From NCBI RefSeq assembly GCF_900314695.1, contig NZ_OMWD01000019.1:1-62359 (forward strand): a stretch of 62,359 bases of DNA, read 5' to 3'. This document shows, piece after piece, positions 49,997 to 59,508 of the stretch. The DNA comes from an uncultured Methanobrevibacter sp. Its GTDB lineage: Archaea; Methanobacteriota; Methanobacteria; Methanobacteriales; Methanobacteriaceae. The notes under the pieces were generated by a model. That model was not told the origin of the DNA. It did not search any database and saw nothing but the letters and a program-made list of their open reading frames with translations. Made by a program: the position numbers and the translations under genes. Position 1 is the first letter of the stretch. The number at the start of each line of letters is the position of its first letter.

Positions 49997-51703
49997 ATGA
50001 TAAAAGTTGAAAATGTAAGTAAAGATTATGAACTTGATGACGGTACAAAAGTTAAAGCTTTAAAGGATGTTAGCTTCGAAGTTGAAGAAGGTGAAATACT
50101 TGGAATCATGGGGAAAAGTGGTTCTGGTAAAACAACACTTTTGAGAGCTTTAAGAGGTGTTGAACATATTGATGCTGGAAAAATCACTGTTGATGATACT
50201 AGTGTTGAAGCTGGAGCATCCCAATTTTATTATAATAATCTTAAAAAAGTCACTGCTATTCATCTTCAAAGATCATTTGGTTTATGGCCGGATACCGTAC
50301 GTGAAAATGTTTTAAGAAAATTATATGCTCGCAGGTACTTTGATGAAGGTGATGCAAATTTTGAAGTTGCAGAAAGTGAATTTGGCCAGGAAGCTGATGA
50401 AATACTGGAACTTGTTTCTTTAACTCACAAAGCCGACCATTATGCATCTGTTTTAAGTGGTGGTGAAAAACAAAGGCTTATCATAGCAAGACAACTTGCA
50501 AAACAACCGAAAGCTCTGCTTCTTGATGAACCTGCAACAATGGCATGCCCCAAAACAAAACAAGAGATATTGGATGCAGTTAAAAAAATCAACAAAGAAT
50601 TAAACATTACTGTTATTTTAGTTTCTCATTTGCCTGATGTTCAGAAGTATTTGGCTGACAGGGTTATTTTACTTGAAGATGGTGAAATAGCTGATGAAGG
50701 TTCTCCTGATGAAATCTGTGACAAATTTATGGAAGGTATGGAACCTATTGCAGATATTGAAAATATTTCATCTGATGAAGATGTCATCCATGTCAATGAT
50801 GTTTTCAAAAGATTCTACCTGTTAACCGGCGGAGAAGTTTTACAAATTGAAGATATTAATTTTAAAGTACAAAAAGAAAACATATTAAGCTTGATAGGAC
50901 CTAGTGGTGCAGGTAAAACTGTACTCTTAAGAATGCTTGGTGGACTTGACGACCCTGACAAGGGAGAAGTTTTATACGATGTTGATGGTGAATGGGAGGA
51001 CATTGACATTCCGGGAATGGGTCGTATGAAAATAAGGTCCAAATTGGGTTTCATGCACCAGGAATTTGCATTAAATCATTATGCTACTGTACTTGACCAG
51101 TTGGCTGTACGTTTGGGATATAAAAATCAGGATATTGTAAAAGATGCACGTAAAAGGGCTGAAAAAATTGGTCTTAGTGAAGAGTTATTGGATTCATTCT
51201 ATTTATTAACAGATTTACCTGAAATTGAAGCAAAAGAACGTTTACGACAAGTCGGTTTAGATGCTGAAATCTTAAATGATTTATTCCCTAAATTCCCTGA
51301 GACTGCTACCAAAGAGGCTGTTGAAGATATCTTTGAAAGTCTTGATTTGGATTTGGAAATTTTAAATAGAAAATCTTATGAATTGTCTGGTGGTCAAAAG
51401 GTACGTGTCATGCTTGCATTGATTCTGGTTTCAAGACCAAAATTCCTGCTTTTAGATGAACCATTTGGAGATTTGGACCCAGTTACATTGAGAACCGTAA
51501 CTAATTCACTTAAAAAGATTTCAAAAACTTATGGTATTACTGTAATTATGGTATCACATAATACTGACTTCATTAAAGAATTAAGCAACCGTGCAATATT
51601 CATGGATGATGGAAAACTTATTGACGATAGCGAAGATATTGACCAAATTGTAAACAATTTCATTGATTTCTGTCATGCAGACTATTTGACAGGGGATAAT
51701 TAG
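49997..51703 (+). CDS. atwA: Methyl-coenzyme M reductase activation component A2
   Basis: Tandem ABC ATPase of 568 residues, part of the system that reductively activates methyl-coenzyme M reductase with ATP. Domain 1 has Walker A GKSGSGKTT, the signature LSGGEKQR and the diagnostic LLDEPATMACPKTKQEILDA. Domain 2 has GPSGAGKT, LSGGQKVR and LLLDEPFGDLDP. No membrane helices. The family is specific to methanogens and their relatives. It runs directly into a universal stress protein gene (TAG then ATG). Confidence 0.93.
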   Translation: MIKVENVSKDYELDDGTKVKALKDVSFEVEEGEILGIMGKSGSGKTTLLRALRGVEHIDAGKITVDDTSVEAGASQFYYNNLKKVTAIHLQRSFGLWPDTVRENVLRKLYARRYFDEGDANFEVAESEFGQEADEILELVSLTHKADHYASVLSGGEKQRLIIARQLAKQPKALLLDEPATMACPKTKQEILDAVKKINKELNITVILVSHLPDVQKYLADRVILLEDGEIADEGSPDEICDKFMEGMEPIADIENISSDEDVIHVNDVFKRFYLLTGGEVLQIEDINFKVQKENILSLIGPSGAGKTVLLRMLGGLDDPDKGEVLYDVDGEWEDIDIPGMGRMKIRSKLGFMHQEFALNHYATVLDQLAVRLGYKNQDIVKDARKRAEKIGLSEELLDSFYLLTDLPEIEAKERLRQVGLDAEILNDLFPKFPETATKEAVEDIFESLDLDLEILNRKSYELSGGQKVRVMLALILVSRPKFLLLDEPFGDLDPVTLRTVTNSLKKISKTYGITVIMVSHNTDFIKELSNRAIFMDDGKLIDDSEDIDQIVNNFIDFCHADYLTGDN

Positions 51704-52129
51704 ATGTTTGATGTGATAATGGTTCCTATTGATGGGTCTGAGTATAGTTTCAAGGCGGCTGATGTTGCAATTGAAATTGCTCAGAAATTTTCTTCTAAAA
51801 TCGCTGCTGTTCATGTGCTGGAAGAATTTTCATTTAACAGTTATGATTCTGAAGAGGATTCAGGTGATGCACTTTTAGCAAAAGTCACTAAAAAAGCTAA
51901 TGAAGTTGATGTTGAAGTTGTAGAACATTTGCTTACTGCTGATCCTCTTAGAGACATGAAATTTATAGCAGATCAAACTCGAGCAGATTTAATTGTTATA
52001 CATGCTCACGGATCCAATAATAACAGGTTTGTATCATTTGATGAAAATGATGTTTCAGACACACAAATTGGTTCAGTTTCAGAAAGGCTGTTGAGAAATT
52101 CTGAAGTACCTGTATTGCTTGTTAAATAA
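51704..52129 (+). CDS. Universal stress protein (UspA family)
   Basis: A 141-residue single Usp domain. IMVPIDGSEYSFKAADVAIEIA at the N-terminus and the C-terminal nucleotide-binding region (VIHAHGSNN ... GSVSERLLRNSEVPVLLVK) are typical of ATP-binding Usp proteins. It begins immediately after the atwA stop, so it is probably translated with it. Specific role unknown. A T-rich tract follows. Confidence 0.92.
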   Translation: MFDVIMVPIDGSEYSFKAADVAIEIAQKFSSKIAAVHVLEEFSFNSYDSEEDSGDALLAKVTKKANEVDVEVVEHLLTADPLRDMKFIADQTRADLIVIHAHGSNNNRFVSFDENDVSDTQIGSVSERLLRNSEVPVLLVK

Positions 52130-52241
52130 TTAATTTCTTTTCTTTTTTTCATTGATTAAATGGTTATCTTTTACTAAACTTTTAAATAGTATAAAAAACT
52201 TAGTATTCATAACATAAACTATTTAATTTAAGGAGATATTT

Positions 52242-52409
52242 ATGATTGTTAAAGATTGGTGCTCATTCTGCGGAGAATGTGCTGGAGTTTGTCCAAGAAA
52301 TTTAATTCAAGTTAGAGAGTATGCTTTAGTATTTAATGATGATGACTGTAAAGATTGTGATACTTGCATTAAAGCATGTCCAATTGATGCATTAGAAAAA
52401 GAGGACTGA
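52242..52409 (+). CDS. 2[4Fe-4S] ferredoxin, partner of geranylgeranyl reductase
   Basis: A 55-residue protein too short for many gene finders. Two classical motifs, CSFCGECAGVCP and CKDCDTCIKACP, each bind a 4Fe-4S cluster. AGGAGAT precedes ATG 52242. It ends 5 bp before the geranylgeranyl reductase gene, so the two form an operon, and it is the likely electron donor for reducing the isoprenoid double bonds of membrane lipids (inference, consistent with known archaeal gene pairs). Confidence 0.94.
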   Translation: MIVKDWCSFCGECAGVCPRNLIQVREYALVFNDDDCKDCDTCIKACPIDALEKED

Positions 52410-52414
52410 TTATT

Positions 52415-53593
52415 ATGATTGAAACTGATGTTATTGTAGTAGGTTCAGGACCTGCAGGTTCTAGCGCAGCAAAACACGCTGCTTTAGGTGGCGCAAAAGT
52501 TATTTTAATGGATAAAAAGTCAGAAATTGGTTCACCAAAAAGATGTGCTGAAGGTGTTTCAATTCAAGGATTAGAAAAATTGGGAATTGAACCTTCACCT
52601 CGTTGGGTAACTAAAGAAATTGAAGGTGTAAGAATTCAAACACCTGACGGAACTGACGTATGGTTAACTAAAGATGAAGTATCATTGCCTGAAGCAGGTT
52701 ACATCTTAGAAAGAAAAGTCTTTGATAAACATATGGCAATGGATGCTGCAAGAGCAGGTGCTGAAATCAAAATTAAAACTTTAGTCACTGGTATTGAAAA
52801 GATAAATAACGGTTACATTGTTGAAACTGAATGTATGGGCGAAAAAATTGACTACAAATGTAAAATATTAATCGCTGCTGATGGTCCTGAAGGTCACGTT
52901 GCAAGATGGGCAGGCTTAAGACCAGCAGCAAAAGCAAAAGAAATGGAATCCGGTATTCAATATGAAATGTGTAATGTTGAATTTGAAAAGCCGGGTGTAA
53001 TTGAATTTTACCTAGGATCATGCGCACCTGGTGGTTATGTATGGATTTTCCCAAAAGGGGATGACATTGCAAATGTCGGTTTAGCAATTTTACCTCACAA
53101 AGCTGAAAAAACCGCTAAAGAATACTTGGATGACTTTGTAGCTAAGTCACCATATTTGAAAAATGCTCAAGCTGTTGAAATGAACGTAGGTGGAGACCCT
53201 GTAGGTGGAATGACTAAAAAACTTTATGATGATAATATAATGGTTGTTGGAGATGCAGCAGGTCAAGTAAATCCATTGACTGGTGGAGGAATTATTTCCG
53301 GTATGACTGGTGGTATGTGCGCTGGTCAGGTAGCTGCCTTGGCTATTAAAGAAGATTGTTCCAAAAAATTCTTGAAACAATATGATAAAATGGCTCATGA
53401 AGAATTAGACCACGAAATCAAAAGATACAAAAAAGTACAGGAATACTTGCTTACATTATCTGATGAAGAACTTGACAGTATTGCTCATGCTTTCCAAGGT
53501 GAAAGCTTTGAAAAGATTTCAACAACTGAAATAGTTAAAAAATTAATCAAAGTATCTCCAAAAGCATTACTCAAATTAGGTAAATTCGTTTAG
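52415..53593 (+). CDS. Digeranylgeranylglycerophospholipid reductase (GGR family)
   Basis: FAD-dependent reductase of 392 residues that saturates the geranylgeranyl chains of archaeal ether lipids. An N-terminal dinucleotide-binding motif (VIVVGSGPAGSSAAKHAALGG), a PKRCAEGVS motif with the conserved Cys, PGGYVWIFPKG, and MVVGDAAGQVNPLTGGGI are family signatures. The ferredoxin encoded 5 bp upstream is the probable reductant. galE follows 9 bp after it, likely in the same transcript. Confidence 0.92.
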   Translation: MIETDVIVVGSGPAGSSAAKHAALGGAKVILMDKKSEIGSPKRCAEGVSIQGLEKLGIEPSPRWVTKEIEGVRIQTPDGTDVWLTKDEVSLPEAGYILERKVFDKHMAMDAARAGAEIKIKTLVTGIEKINNGYIVETECMGEKIDYKCKILIAADGPEGHVARWAGLRPAAKAKEMESGIQYEMCNVEFEKPGVIEFYLGSCAPGGYVWIFPKGDDIANVGLAILPHKAEKTAKEYLDDFVAKSPYLKNAQAVEMNVGGDPVGGMTKKLYDDNIMVVGDAAGQVNPLTGGGIISGMTGGMCAGQVAALAIKEDCSKKFLKQYDKMAHEELDHEIKRYKKVQEYLLTLSDEELDSIAHAFQGESFEKISTTEIVKKLIKVSPKALLKLGKFV

Positions 53594-53602
53594 GTGTTCT
53601 AA

Positions 53603-54571
53603 TTGATTTTAATTACTGGAGGCGCTGGTTATATAGGTGCCCATACAAATAAAGCACTTCATAATGCAGGTTATGAAACTGTTGTTGTAGACAATCTCTG
53701 TAAAGGTTATGAAAACTTCGTTAAATGGGGAAACTTTGAAAATTATGACTTTGGAAGCAGTGATTTAAGAGAAGTTTTTGAAAAATATGACATTGACGGC
53801 GTTATTCACTTTGCAGCTTTTTCATCAGTGGCTGAATCTGTTCAAATGCCACAGAAATACCTTAAAAATAATTATAAAAACACTTTAAATCTTTTAAAAA
53901 TCATGAGAGAATTCGGTGTTGATAAATTCATCCTTTCATCAACCGCTGCAGTATATGGAAATCCTGAAAAGATTCCTATTACTGAAGATACTGAATTAAA
54001 ACCAATCAATCCTTATGGACACTCCAAATTCATCACTGAAAAAGCTTTACAAAGGGAAGCTGAAAAAGGTGATTTCAATTATGTATCTTTAAGGTACTTT
54101 AATGCAGCAGGTTGTGACTTTGATTGTGAGATTGGGGAACTGCATGACCCTGAAACTCACTTGATTCCATTGGTATTGGATGCGGCAATAGGCAAAAGAG
54201 AATGCATTTACATATTTGGGGATGATTATGATACTCCTGATGGAACTTGTATTCGTGATTATATTCATGTTAATGACCTTGCTGATGCACATATCAAAGC
54301 ATATGAATATTTATGCAATGAAAATGAATCAAATATCTTCAATTTAGGAAATGGTGAAGGATATTCCGTTCGCGAAGTAATTGATATGTGTAAAAAAGTT
54401 ACAAAACAGGATTTTGAAGTAAAAATTGATGAACGTCGTGAAGGTGACCCTGCAATATTAATTGCTGATGCTTCCAAAATCAATGAGAAATTGGGTTGGA
54501 AACCTAAATATGATCTTGAAGAAATTGTTTCTTCAGCATGGAAATGGCATGAAAAAATAAATGGAGTTTAG
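53603..54571 (+). CDS. galE: UDP-glucose 4-epimerase family protein
   Basis: Short-chain dehydrogenase-type epimerase of 322 residues interconverting UDP-glucose and UDP-galactose. The NAD-binding GGAGYIGAHT is at the extreme N-terminus, with SSTAAVYGNP and the catalytic YGHSK (Tyr-x-x-x-Lys). The C-terminal RREGDPAILIADASK and LGWKPKYDLEEIV are typical. Start: TTG 53603, preceded by AGGTG, leaves the Rossmann motif right at the start; no ATG fits. Substrate specificity could extend to N-acetylhexosamines. Confidence 0.93.
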   Translation: MILITGGAGYIGAHTNKALHNAGYETVVVDNLCKGYENFVKWGNFENYDFGSSDLREVFEKYDIDGVIHFAAFSSVAESVQMPQKYLKNNYKNTLNLLKIMREFGVDKFILSSTAAVYGNPEKIPITEDTELKPINPYGHSKFITEKALQREAEKGDFNYVSLRYFNAAGCDFDCEIGELHDPETHLIPLVLDAAIGKRECIYIFGDDYDTPDGTCIRDYIHVNDLADAHIKAYEYLCNENESNIFNLGNGEGYSVREVIDMCKKVTKQDFEVKIDERREGDPAILIADASKINEKLGWKPKYDLEEIVSSAWKWHEKINGV

Positions 54572-54580
54572 GTAATTTCC

Positions 54581-55474
54581 ATGGAAAATGAAACTAATGA
54601 GTCAAAAATTGATGTTCGTATAATCGTTCAAGGATTGGATATTGCTCAAATGGTTTCAAAGGCTGTCAGTAATATTCAACTTGAAAGAGATTATAATATT
54701 ATTGTTTCATCTATTATTCCAACTACTGAAGTAAGCATTGTTAAAAAGGTAGCTAAAGGTGCTGACATTATACTTATTGGTAGTTATGGTCGTGATGAAA
54801 CTTATAATATTCTTTTTAATGAATTAAAAACTGATTTTAACAATGTTGGATTGTTTGATTATAATAATATAATTATTGAAGACGAATCCATAGACTTTAA
54901 TTTGGCTCAAAAGGAAATCTTAAATTCAATAATAAAATCTACCTTATCTTATTCTTTAAATTTAATTAATATCCACACACTGGAAAATAAACTGATGAAA
55001 GTAACTCATAATTATAATAATTTACTGGATGATTATAATCAGGTTTTAAAAGAAAATGAAGTTTTTTCCCGTGAAAACAAGGAATTGCTTGAAGATATAA
55101 AGGAAATCAAATCTGAATTTGAATCATTTAAGTTACGTTATGAAGACATTTATTCCCGTGAAATTTTAGAAATTTTTGACTTGAATGAATTGTGGCAAGA
55201 AACCTTTAGGCAGGAGTTAACTTCAGAACAACAGGTTGTTATTGCAACAAATAAATTCAAACCGGACAATATTATTGTTGGTCAGGGGTATATAGCATCC
55301 CAATCAAAGCAGGAAGCAATTGACTGGTTGAAAATAATTAGGACTGCACTGATATTTGTTGAAGAAAACAAGGAAGATTTAAAGCAAAATCTGAAAGGTA
55401 TTGATGAACCAAAACCTCCAGAAGTTCGTGATGATTATGAAATTCCGGATACTTTTGAAAATTTCTGGGACTAA
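54581..55474 (+). CDS. Coiled-coil protein of unknown function
   Basis: A 297-residue soluble protein. The first ~90 residues look like a small alpha/beta domain (DVRIIVQGLDIAQMVSKAV ... VSIVKKVAKGADIILIGSYGRDE), vaguely like a Usp or receiver fold. Then a long coiled coil (about 130-205, LENKLMKVTHNYNNLLDDYNQVLKENEVFSRENKELLEDIKEIKSEFESF), and a C-terminal globular part (VVIATNKFKPDNIIVGQGYIASQSKQEAIDWLKII). No cysteine cluster or membrane helix. It starts 9 bp after galE and precedes purF. I do not recognise a family. Confidence 0.82.
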   Translation: MENETNESKIDVRIIVQGLDIAQMVSKAVSNIQLERDYNIIVSSIIPTTEVSIVKKVAKGADIILIGSYGRDETYNILFNELKTDFNNVGLFDYNNIIIEDESIDFNLAQKEILNSIIKSTLSYSLNLINIHTLENKLMKVTHNYNNLLDDYNQVLKENEVFSRENKELLEDIKEIKSEFESFKLRYEDIYSREILEIFDLNELWQETFRQELTSEQQVVIATNKFKPDNIIVGQGYIASQSKQEAIDWLKIIRTALIFVEENKEDLKQNLKGIDEPKPPEVRDDYEIPDTFENFWD

Positions 55475-55547
55475 TTTATAAAAAATAAATATTATTTTAT
55501 ACTAGTTAAAAGAAAATTATAATTATACTATTTATGGGAGTTTGCAT

Positions 55548-56969
55548 ATGCAAGGTGAGATTGAAGATAAATGTGGTATTGTTGGGATTTATTCCAAAGA
55601 TGATTCTAAAGACGTTGCATCCTTTGTTTATTATTGTTTATATGCTTTACAACATAGGGGTCAGGAATCTGCAGGTATAGCTACTTTTAACCCTGAAAAA
55701 GGTTTGAATTATTACTGTGGGATGGGTTTAATTACTGATGTTTTTAAAGACTATGAAATCCAGAATTTGTCCGGAAACATGGCAATAGGTCATGTAAGAT
55801 ATTCAACTACAGGACAGTCAAAACTCGAAAATTCACAGCCTTTTGTAACTGATTTTGATGATGGATTTATAGCTATGGCTCATAATGGGGATATTGTTAA
55901 TTCCGATGATTTAAGAGATGAGCTTATAGCTGAAGGCTATGAATTCAAATCCGATACTGATTCTGAAGTAATTTGTTATATGCTTAAAAAGGAGCATTAT
56001 GACAACAATAAAGATATTTTGGATTCCATTGAATCCGTTTGTGATAAATTAGTAGGATCTTATGCATTAACAATATTGGTTAATGGTGATTTATATGGTG
56101 TACGTGATCCTATGGGAATAAAACCTCTTGCTGTTGCTAAAAAAGGTGATGACTTTATTCTTGCTTCCGAAACCGTTGCTTTTGATGTAATAAATGCTAA
56201 ATATGTTAGGGACATCAAGCCTGGTGAAGTTGTTTACTTTGAAAATGATGAAATTAAATCTCACATGCTAGAAAGTGCCGGTAGATGTAAGCTTTCACAT
56301 TGTATGTTTGAATACGTTTATTTTGCAAGACCTGATAGTACTATTGATGGCATTAATGTTTATCAGACCAGGATGAATATCGGTCATCAGTTATATGAAT
56401 TGTATCCTATTGATGCGGATGTTGTAATTCCAGTGCCTGATTCATCAATCCCTGCAGCTATCGGATATTCCAGAGCTTCCGGAATTCCTTATGGTGAAGG
56501 ATTAATTAAAAATAGGTATGTTGGAAGAACTTTTATCATGCCGACTCAAGAAGAAAGGGAATTGGCTGTTAGACTAAAACTAAATCCTATTAAAGATGCA
56601 ATTAAAGGTAAAAAGATTATTTTAATTGATGACAGTATTGTTAGGGGAACTACTTCCAAACAATTGCTCGACTTAGTAAAAGAAGCGGAACCTGCTGAAA
56701 TTCATTTCCTTGTAGGTTGTCCTCCGGTTGTTGCTCCATGTTTCTATGGTGTCGCAATGGCTACTAAAAAAGAATTAATTGCCGCCAATTATAGTGTCGA
56801 TGAAATTCAAGAGCAATTAAATATTGATTCTTTAGGTTATATTACTTTACCTGCTTTGGTAGAAGCTATTGGAATGCCTAAGGAGAATTTATGTTTGGGT
56901 TGTCTTAACGAAGAATATCCTACAGAACTTCCTGAAGGTCTTGAAGCTGAAACTTATTATAAACCTTAG
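55548..56969 (+). CDS. purF: Amidophosphoribosyltransferase
   Basis: First committed enzyme of purine synthesis: PRPP plus glutamine to phosphoribosylamine. About 473 residues. A short propeptide (MQGEIEDK) precedes the catalytic Cys of CGIVGIYSK, the N-terminal nucleophile after processing. LQHRGQESAGIA and GHVRYSTTG mark the glutaminase domain, and IILIDDSIVRGTTSKQL is the PRPP site. C-terminal cysteines in LCLGCLNEEYP may ligate an iron-sulfur cluster, as in the Bacillus-type enzyme. Start: ATG 55548 with GGGAG upstream; TTG 55542 is the alternative. Confidence 0.95.
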   Translation: MQGEIEDKCGIVGIYSKDDSKDVASFVYYCLYALQHRGQESAGIATFNPEKGLNYYCGMGLITDVFKDYEIQNLSGNMAIGHVRYSTTGQSKLENSQPFVTDFDDGFIAMAHNGDIVNSDDLRDELIAEGYEFKSDTDSEVICYMLKKEHYDNNKDILDSIESVCDKLVGSYALTILVNGDLYGVRDPMGIKPLAVAKKGDDFILASETVAFDVINAKYVRDIKPGEVVYFENDEIKSHMLESAGRCKLSHCMFEYVYFARPDSTIDGINVYQTRMNIGHQLYELYPIDADVVIPVPDSSIPAAIGYSRASGIPYGEGLIKNRYVGRTFIMPTQEERELAVRLKLNPIKDAIKGKKIILIDDSIVRGTTSKQLLDLVKEAEPAEIHFLVGCPPVVAPCFYGVAMATKKELIAANYSVDEIQEQLNIDSLGYITLPALVEAIGMPKENLCLGCLNEEYPTELPEGLEAETYYKP

Positions 56970-56974
56970 ATATC

Positions 56975-58222
56975 ATGGTTGAATTATTAGCTCCGGCTGG
57001 AAATTTTATATCATTACGTGCCGTTTTGGAAAATGGGGCGGATGCAGTTTACTTTGGTCTTGACGATTATAATATGAGGGCCAATGCAAAAAACTTTTCA
57101 ATAGATGATTTAAAAGATGTTTCTAAAATTGCCAGTGAATATGGGGCTAAAACTTATTTATGTACAAATGTTATTTTAAATGAACGTTTGGCTCACGAAT
57201 TAAATGATAATTTGGAGGCTATTTCTTCATCTGAAATAGATGGACTTATTTTATCTGACATTGGACTAATTGAGGATACTGCATCTCACGGACTTGAAGC
57301 TCACATCAGTGTTCAGGAAAATGTTACCAATTCATTTACTTTAAAAACACTGAAAAAATTAGGTGCCAAAAGGGCAATTCTTTCACGGGAATTGTCTTTG
57401 GACGAAATTGCCGAAATCAGCAAAAAATCTCCAATAGAAACTGAAATTTTTATTCATGGAGCAATATGCATGGCGATTTCAGGAAGGTGTTTTTTAAGCT
57501 ATGGATTATATGGTCGCAGTGCAAATTGTGGGGACTGTCTGCAGCCCTGCCGTAAAAATTGGACATTGACATATGAAGAGGGAGAAGATAATGTTATTAA
57601 CTTCTCGGATGTTGAAGATGAACGATTTATTGTTACTGGCAGTGATGATGGTAGTTATAGGACAAACTTTTTTTCACCAAAAGACATGTGCATGATTGAA
57701 TACATTCCCGAGTTAATGAAAAGTGGCGTTGTTTCATTTAAAATTGAAGGAAGGGCCAGAAGTCCAGATTATGGGGCGATGGTTACTGGAATATATCGTG
57801 AAGCTATTGACAGTTATGAAAGTGATCCTTTAAATTATCATGTAAATGAGGAATGGATGGATGAGCTGACAAGCGTATTTAATCGTGGATTCGATACCAA
57901 CTTTTATTTTTCAACTCCTTTCAAGACAAGTGAAGACAATCAATCAAAATACATTAAAAAGGACATTGGTCAGGTTGTTAACTATTACAATAAGGTTAAG
58001 GCGGCTGAAATTAGGATTTGGGATGATTTGAAGATTGGAGATAATATAATTATTCAGGGTCAGACCACAGGCTCTGTTACTCATACAATAGACTCTATGC
58101 AAATAGAAGGTAAATCTGTGGATAATGTCAAAAAGGGAGTTAATGTTGCAATTGCAATTCCAACAAAAGTGCGTGAAAATGATTTTGTTTATAAATTAGT
58201 TGAGAGGAATGTTGATGGTTAA
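56975..58222 (+). CDS. Peptidase U32 family protein
   Basis: About 415 residues with a TIM-barrel-like U32 domain: LLAPAGNFISLRAVLENGADAVYFGL at the N-terminus, LSDIGLI, FIHGAICMAISGRCFLSYGLYGRSANCGDCLQPCR with its four clustered cysteines, and FKIEGRARSPDY. Bacterial relatives (RlhA, TrhP) hydroxylate rRNA or tRNA and hold an iron-sulfur cluster through these cysteines. The archaeal role is unsettled, so RNA hydroxylation is inference. It starts 5 bp after purF and overlaps cfbC by 8 bp. Confidence 0.9.
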   Translation: MVELLAPAGNFISLRAVLENGADAVYFGLDDYNMRANAKNFSIDDLKDVSKIASEYGAKTYLCTNVILNERLAHELNDNLEAISSSEIDGLILSDIGLIEDTASHGLEAHISVQENVTNSFTLKTLKKLGAKRAILSRELSLDEIAEISKKSPIETEIFIHGAICMAISGRCFLSYGLYGRSANCGDCLQPCRKNWTLTYEEGEDNVINFSDVEDERFIVTGSDDGSYRTNFFSPKDMCMIEYIPELMKSGVVSFKIEGRARSPDYGAMVTGIYREAIDSYESDPLNYHVNEEWMDELTSVFNRGFDTNFYFSTPFKTSEDNQSKYIKKDIGQVVNYYNKVKAAEIRIWDDLKIGDNIIIQGQTTGSVTHTIDSMQIEGKSVDNVKKGVNVAIAIPTKVRENDFVYKLVERNVDG

Positions 58223-59009
58223 GAAAATAGCTATTTATGGAAAGGGCGGAATAGGAAAAAGTACTACTGTAGCTAATTTATCGGCTGTATGGGCAAATGA
58301 TGATTTAAATTGCCTTGTAATTGGTTGCGATCCAAAGGCTGATACTACACGCACATTATACGGTAAAAGAATCCCTACTGTAGTCAACACATTAAAGGAT
58401 AATCGAAAACCTGAAAAAGAGGATTTGGTGTTTACCGGTTTTAAAAACATACAATGTGTTGAAAGCGGTGGTCCTGAACCTGGTGTTGGCTGTGCAGGAC
58501 GTGGTGTAATTGTGGCTATGAAACGTCTGGAACAGTTGGGGATTTTTGATGAGGATTTGGATGTTGTTGTGTATGATGTTTTAGGCGATGTTGTTTGCGG
58601 TGGTTTTTCCGTGCCTTTGCGTGAAAAATATGCTGACGAAGTATTGATTGTTACTTCTGGTGAATATATGGCATTATATGCGGCAAATAATATTGTGAAA
58701 GGTGTTAAAAAGCTCAAAGGTAATTTAAGTGGTATTGTTTGTAACTGTCGTAATGTTGATAATGAAGAGCAAATTGTCAACGACTTTGCCAAAAGAATTG
58801 GAACACATGTTATTGGTACTATTCATAGAAGTAATTTAATTCAAGATGCTGAATTAGATGCAAAAACCGTTGTAGAAAAATATCCTGAAAGTGATGAAAC
58901 ACAAGAATACAGAGACCTTGCTTCAAGTATTATGGGTAATGAAAAGACTTCAACTCCAGAACCGATGGAAGATACTGAATTCGAAGAATTCTTTAAATCA
59001 TATTTGTAA
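58215..59009 (+). CDS. cfbC: Ni-sirohydrochlorin a,c-diamide reductive cyclase, reductase subunit CfbC
   Basis: NifH-like ATPase (264 residues) that donates electrons to CfbD in coenzyme F430 synthesis. P-loop GKGGIGKST (9-17); the cysteines for the bridging 4Fe-4S cluster lie in GVGCAGRGV and DVVCGGFSVP; switch motif DPKADTTRT. The C-terminus carries an acidic extension. No nitrogenase genes are nearby, and the methanogen setting favours CfbC over NifH. Start: ATG 58215 with GAGAGG upstream; longer in-frame starts at 58200 and 58209 are poorer. It overlaps the U32 gene by 8 bp. Confidence 0.92.
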   Translation: MVKKIAIYGKGGIGKSTTVANLSAVWANDDLNCLVIGCDPKADTTRTLYGKRIPTVVNTLKDNRKPEKEDLVFTGFKNIQCVESGGPEPGVGCAGRGVIVAMKRLEQLGIFDEDLDVVVYDVLGDVVCGGFSVPLREKYADEVLIVTSGEYMALYAANNIVKGVKKLKGNLSGIVCNCRNVDNEEQIVNDFAKRIGTHVIGTIHRSNLIQDAELDAKTVVEKYPESDETQEYRDLASSIMGNEKTSTPEPMEDTEFEEFFKSYL

Positions 59010-59011
59010 AA

Positions 59012-59503
59012 ATGTATTATTCAACTGATTATGAATCACCCCTTGGAGAAATGCTGATTGTAAGTGATGGTGAAGCTATTTGTGGGGTTTGGTTTTACGG
59101 TCAAAAACATTTTAAATCAACAGTCATTGGCAAAACAATTCATGATGATGGCTTGTCTATTTTTAAAAAGGCAAAACAATGGTTTGAAGATTATTTTAAT
59201 GGTAAAAATCCACAAATTAATTTCCAGTTGAAACCTGAAGGCAGCAAATTCAGGCAAAAGGTTTGGAAAATCCTATCTGAAATTCCATATGGTGAAACAT
59301 TGACTTATGGTGAAATAGCATCCAAAATTTCACCTAACATGTCTGCTCAAGCTGTCGGCGGTGCAGTAGGCCACAACCCAATATCCATTTTGATTCCATG
59401 CCACCGAGTGCTTGGCAGTGATGGAAAATTAACCGGTTATGCTGCAGGTTTGGACAAAAAAATTGAATTGCTAAAAATAGAAAATATTTCAACATGTCGG
59501 TGA
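59012..59503 (+). CDS. ogt: Methylated-DNA--protein-cysteine methyltransferase
   Basis: Repairs O6-methylguanine by transferring the methyl group to its own Cys. 163 residues with the active site IPCHRVLGSDGKLTGYAAG, the helix-turn-helix region FRQKVWKILSEIPYGETLTYGEIA and the N-terminal domain SPLGEMLIVSDGEAICGVWF. The ATG is 2 bp after the cfbC stop, so it is probably translated in the same transcript. Single-turnover enzyme. Confident call. Confidence 0.95.
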   Translation: MYYSTDYESPLGEMLIVSDGEAICGVWFYGQKHFKSTVIGKTIHDDGLSIFKKAKQWFEDYFNGKNPQINFQLKPEGSKFRQKVWKILSEIPYGETLTYGEIASKISPNMSAQAVGGAVGHNPISILIPCHRVLGSDGKLTGYAAGLDKKIELLKIENISTCR

Positions 59504-59508
59504 TTGTT

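Noticed and set aside
58235..58792. 185-residue open frame on the minus strand
   Set aside because: Lies wholly inside cfbC on the opposite strand; low-complexity Ser/Thr/Pro composition, no ribosome site.
58215..59009. Nitrogenase iron protein NifH
   Set aside because: No nifDK nearby, a C-terminal acidic extension and methanogen context; CfbC of F430 synthesis explains all motifs.
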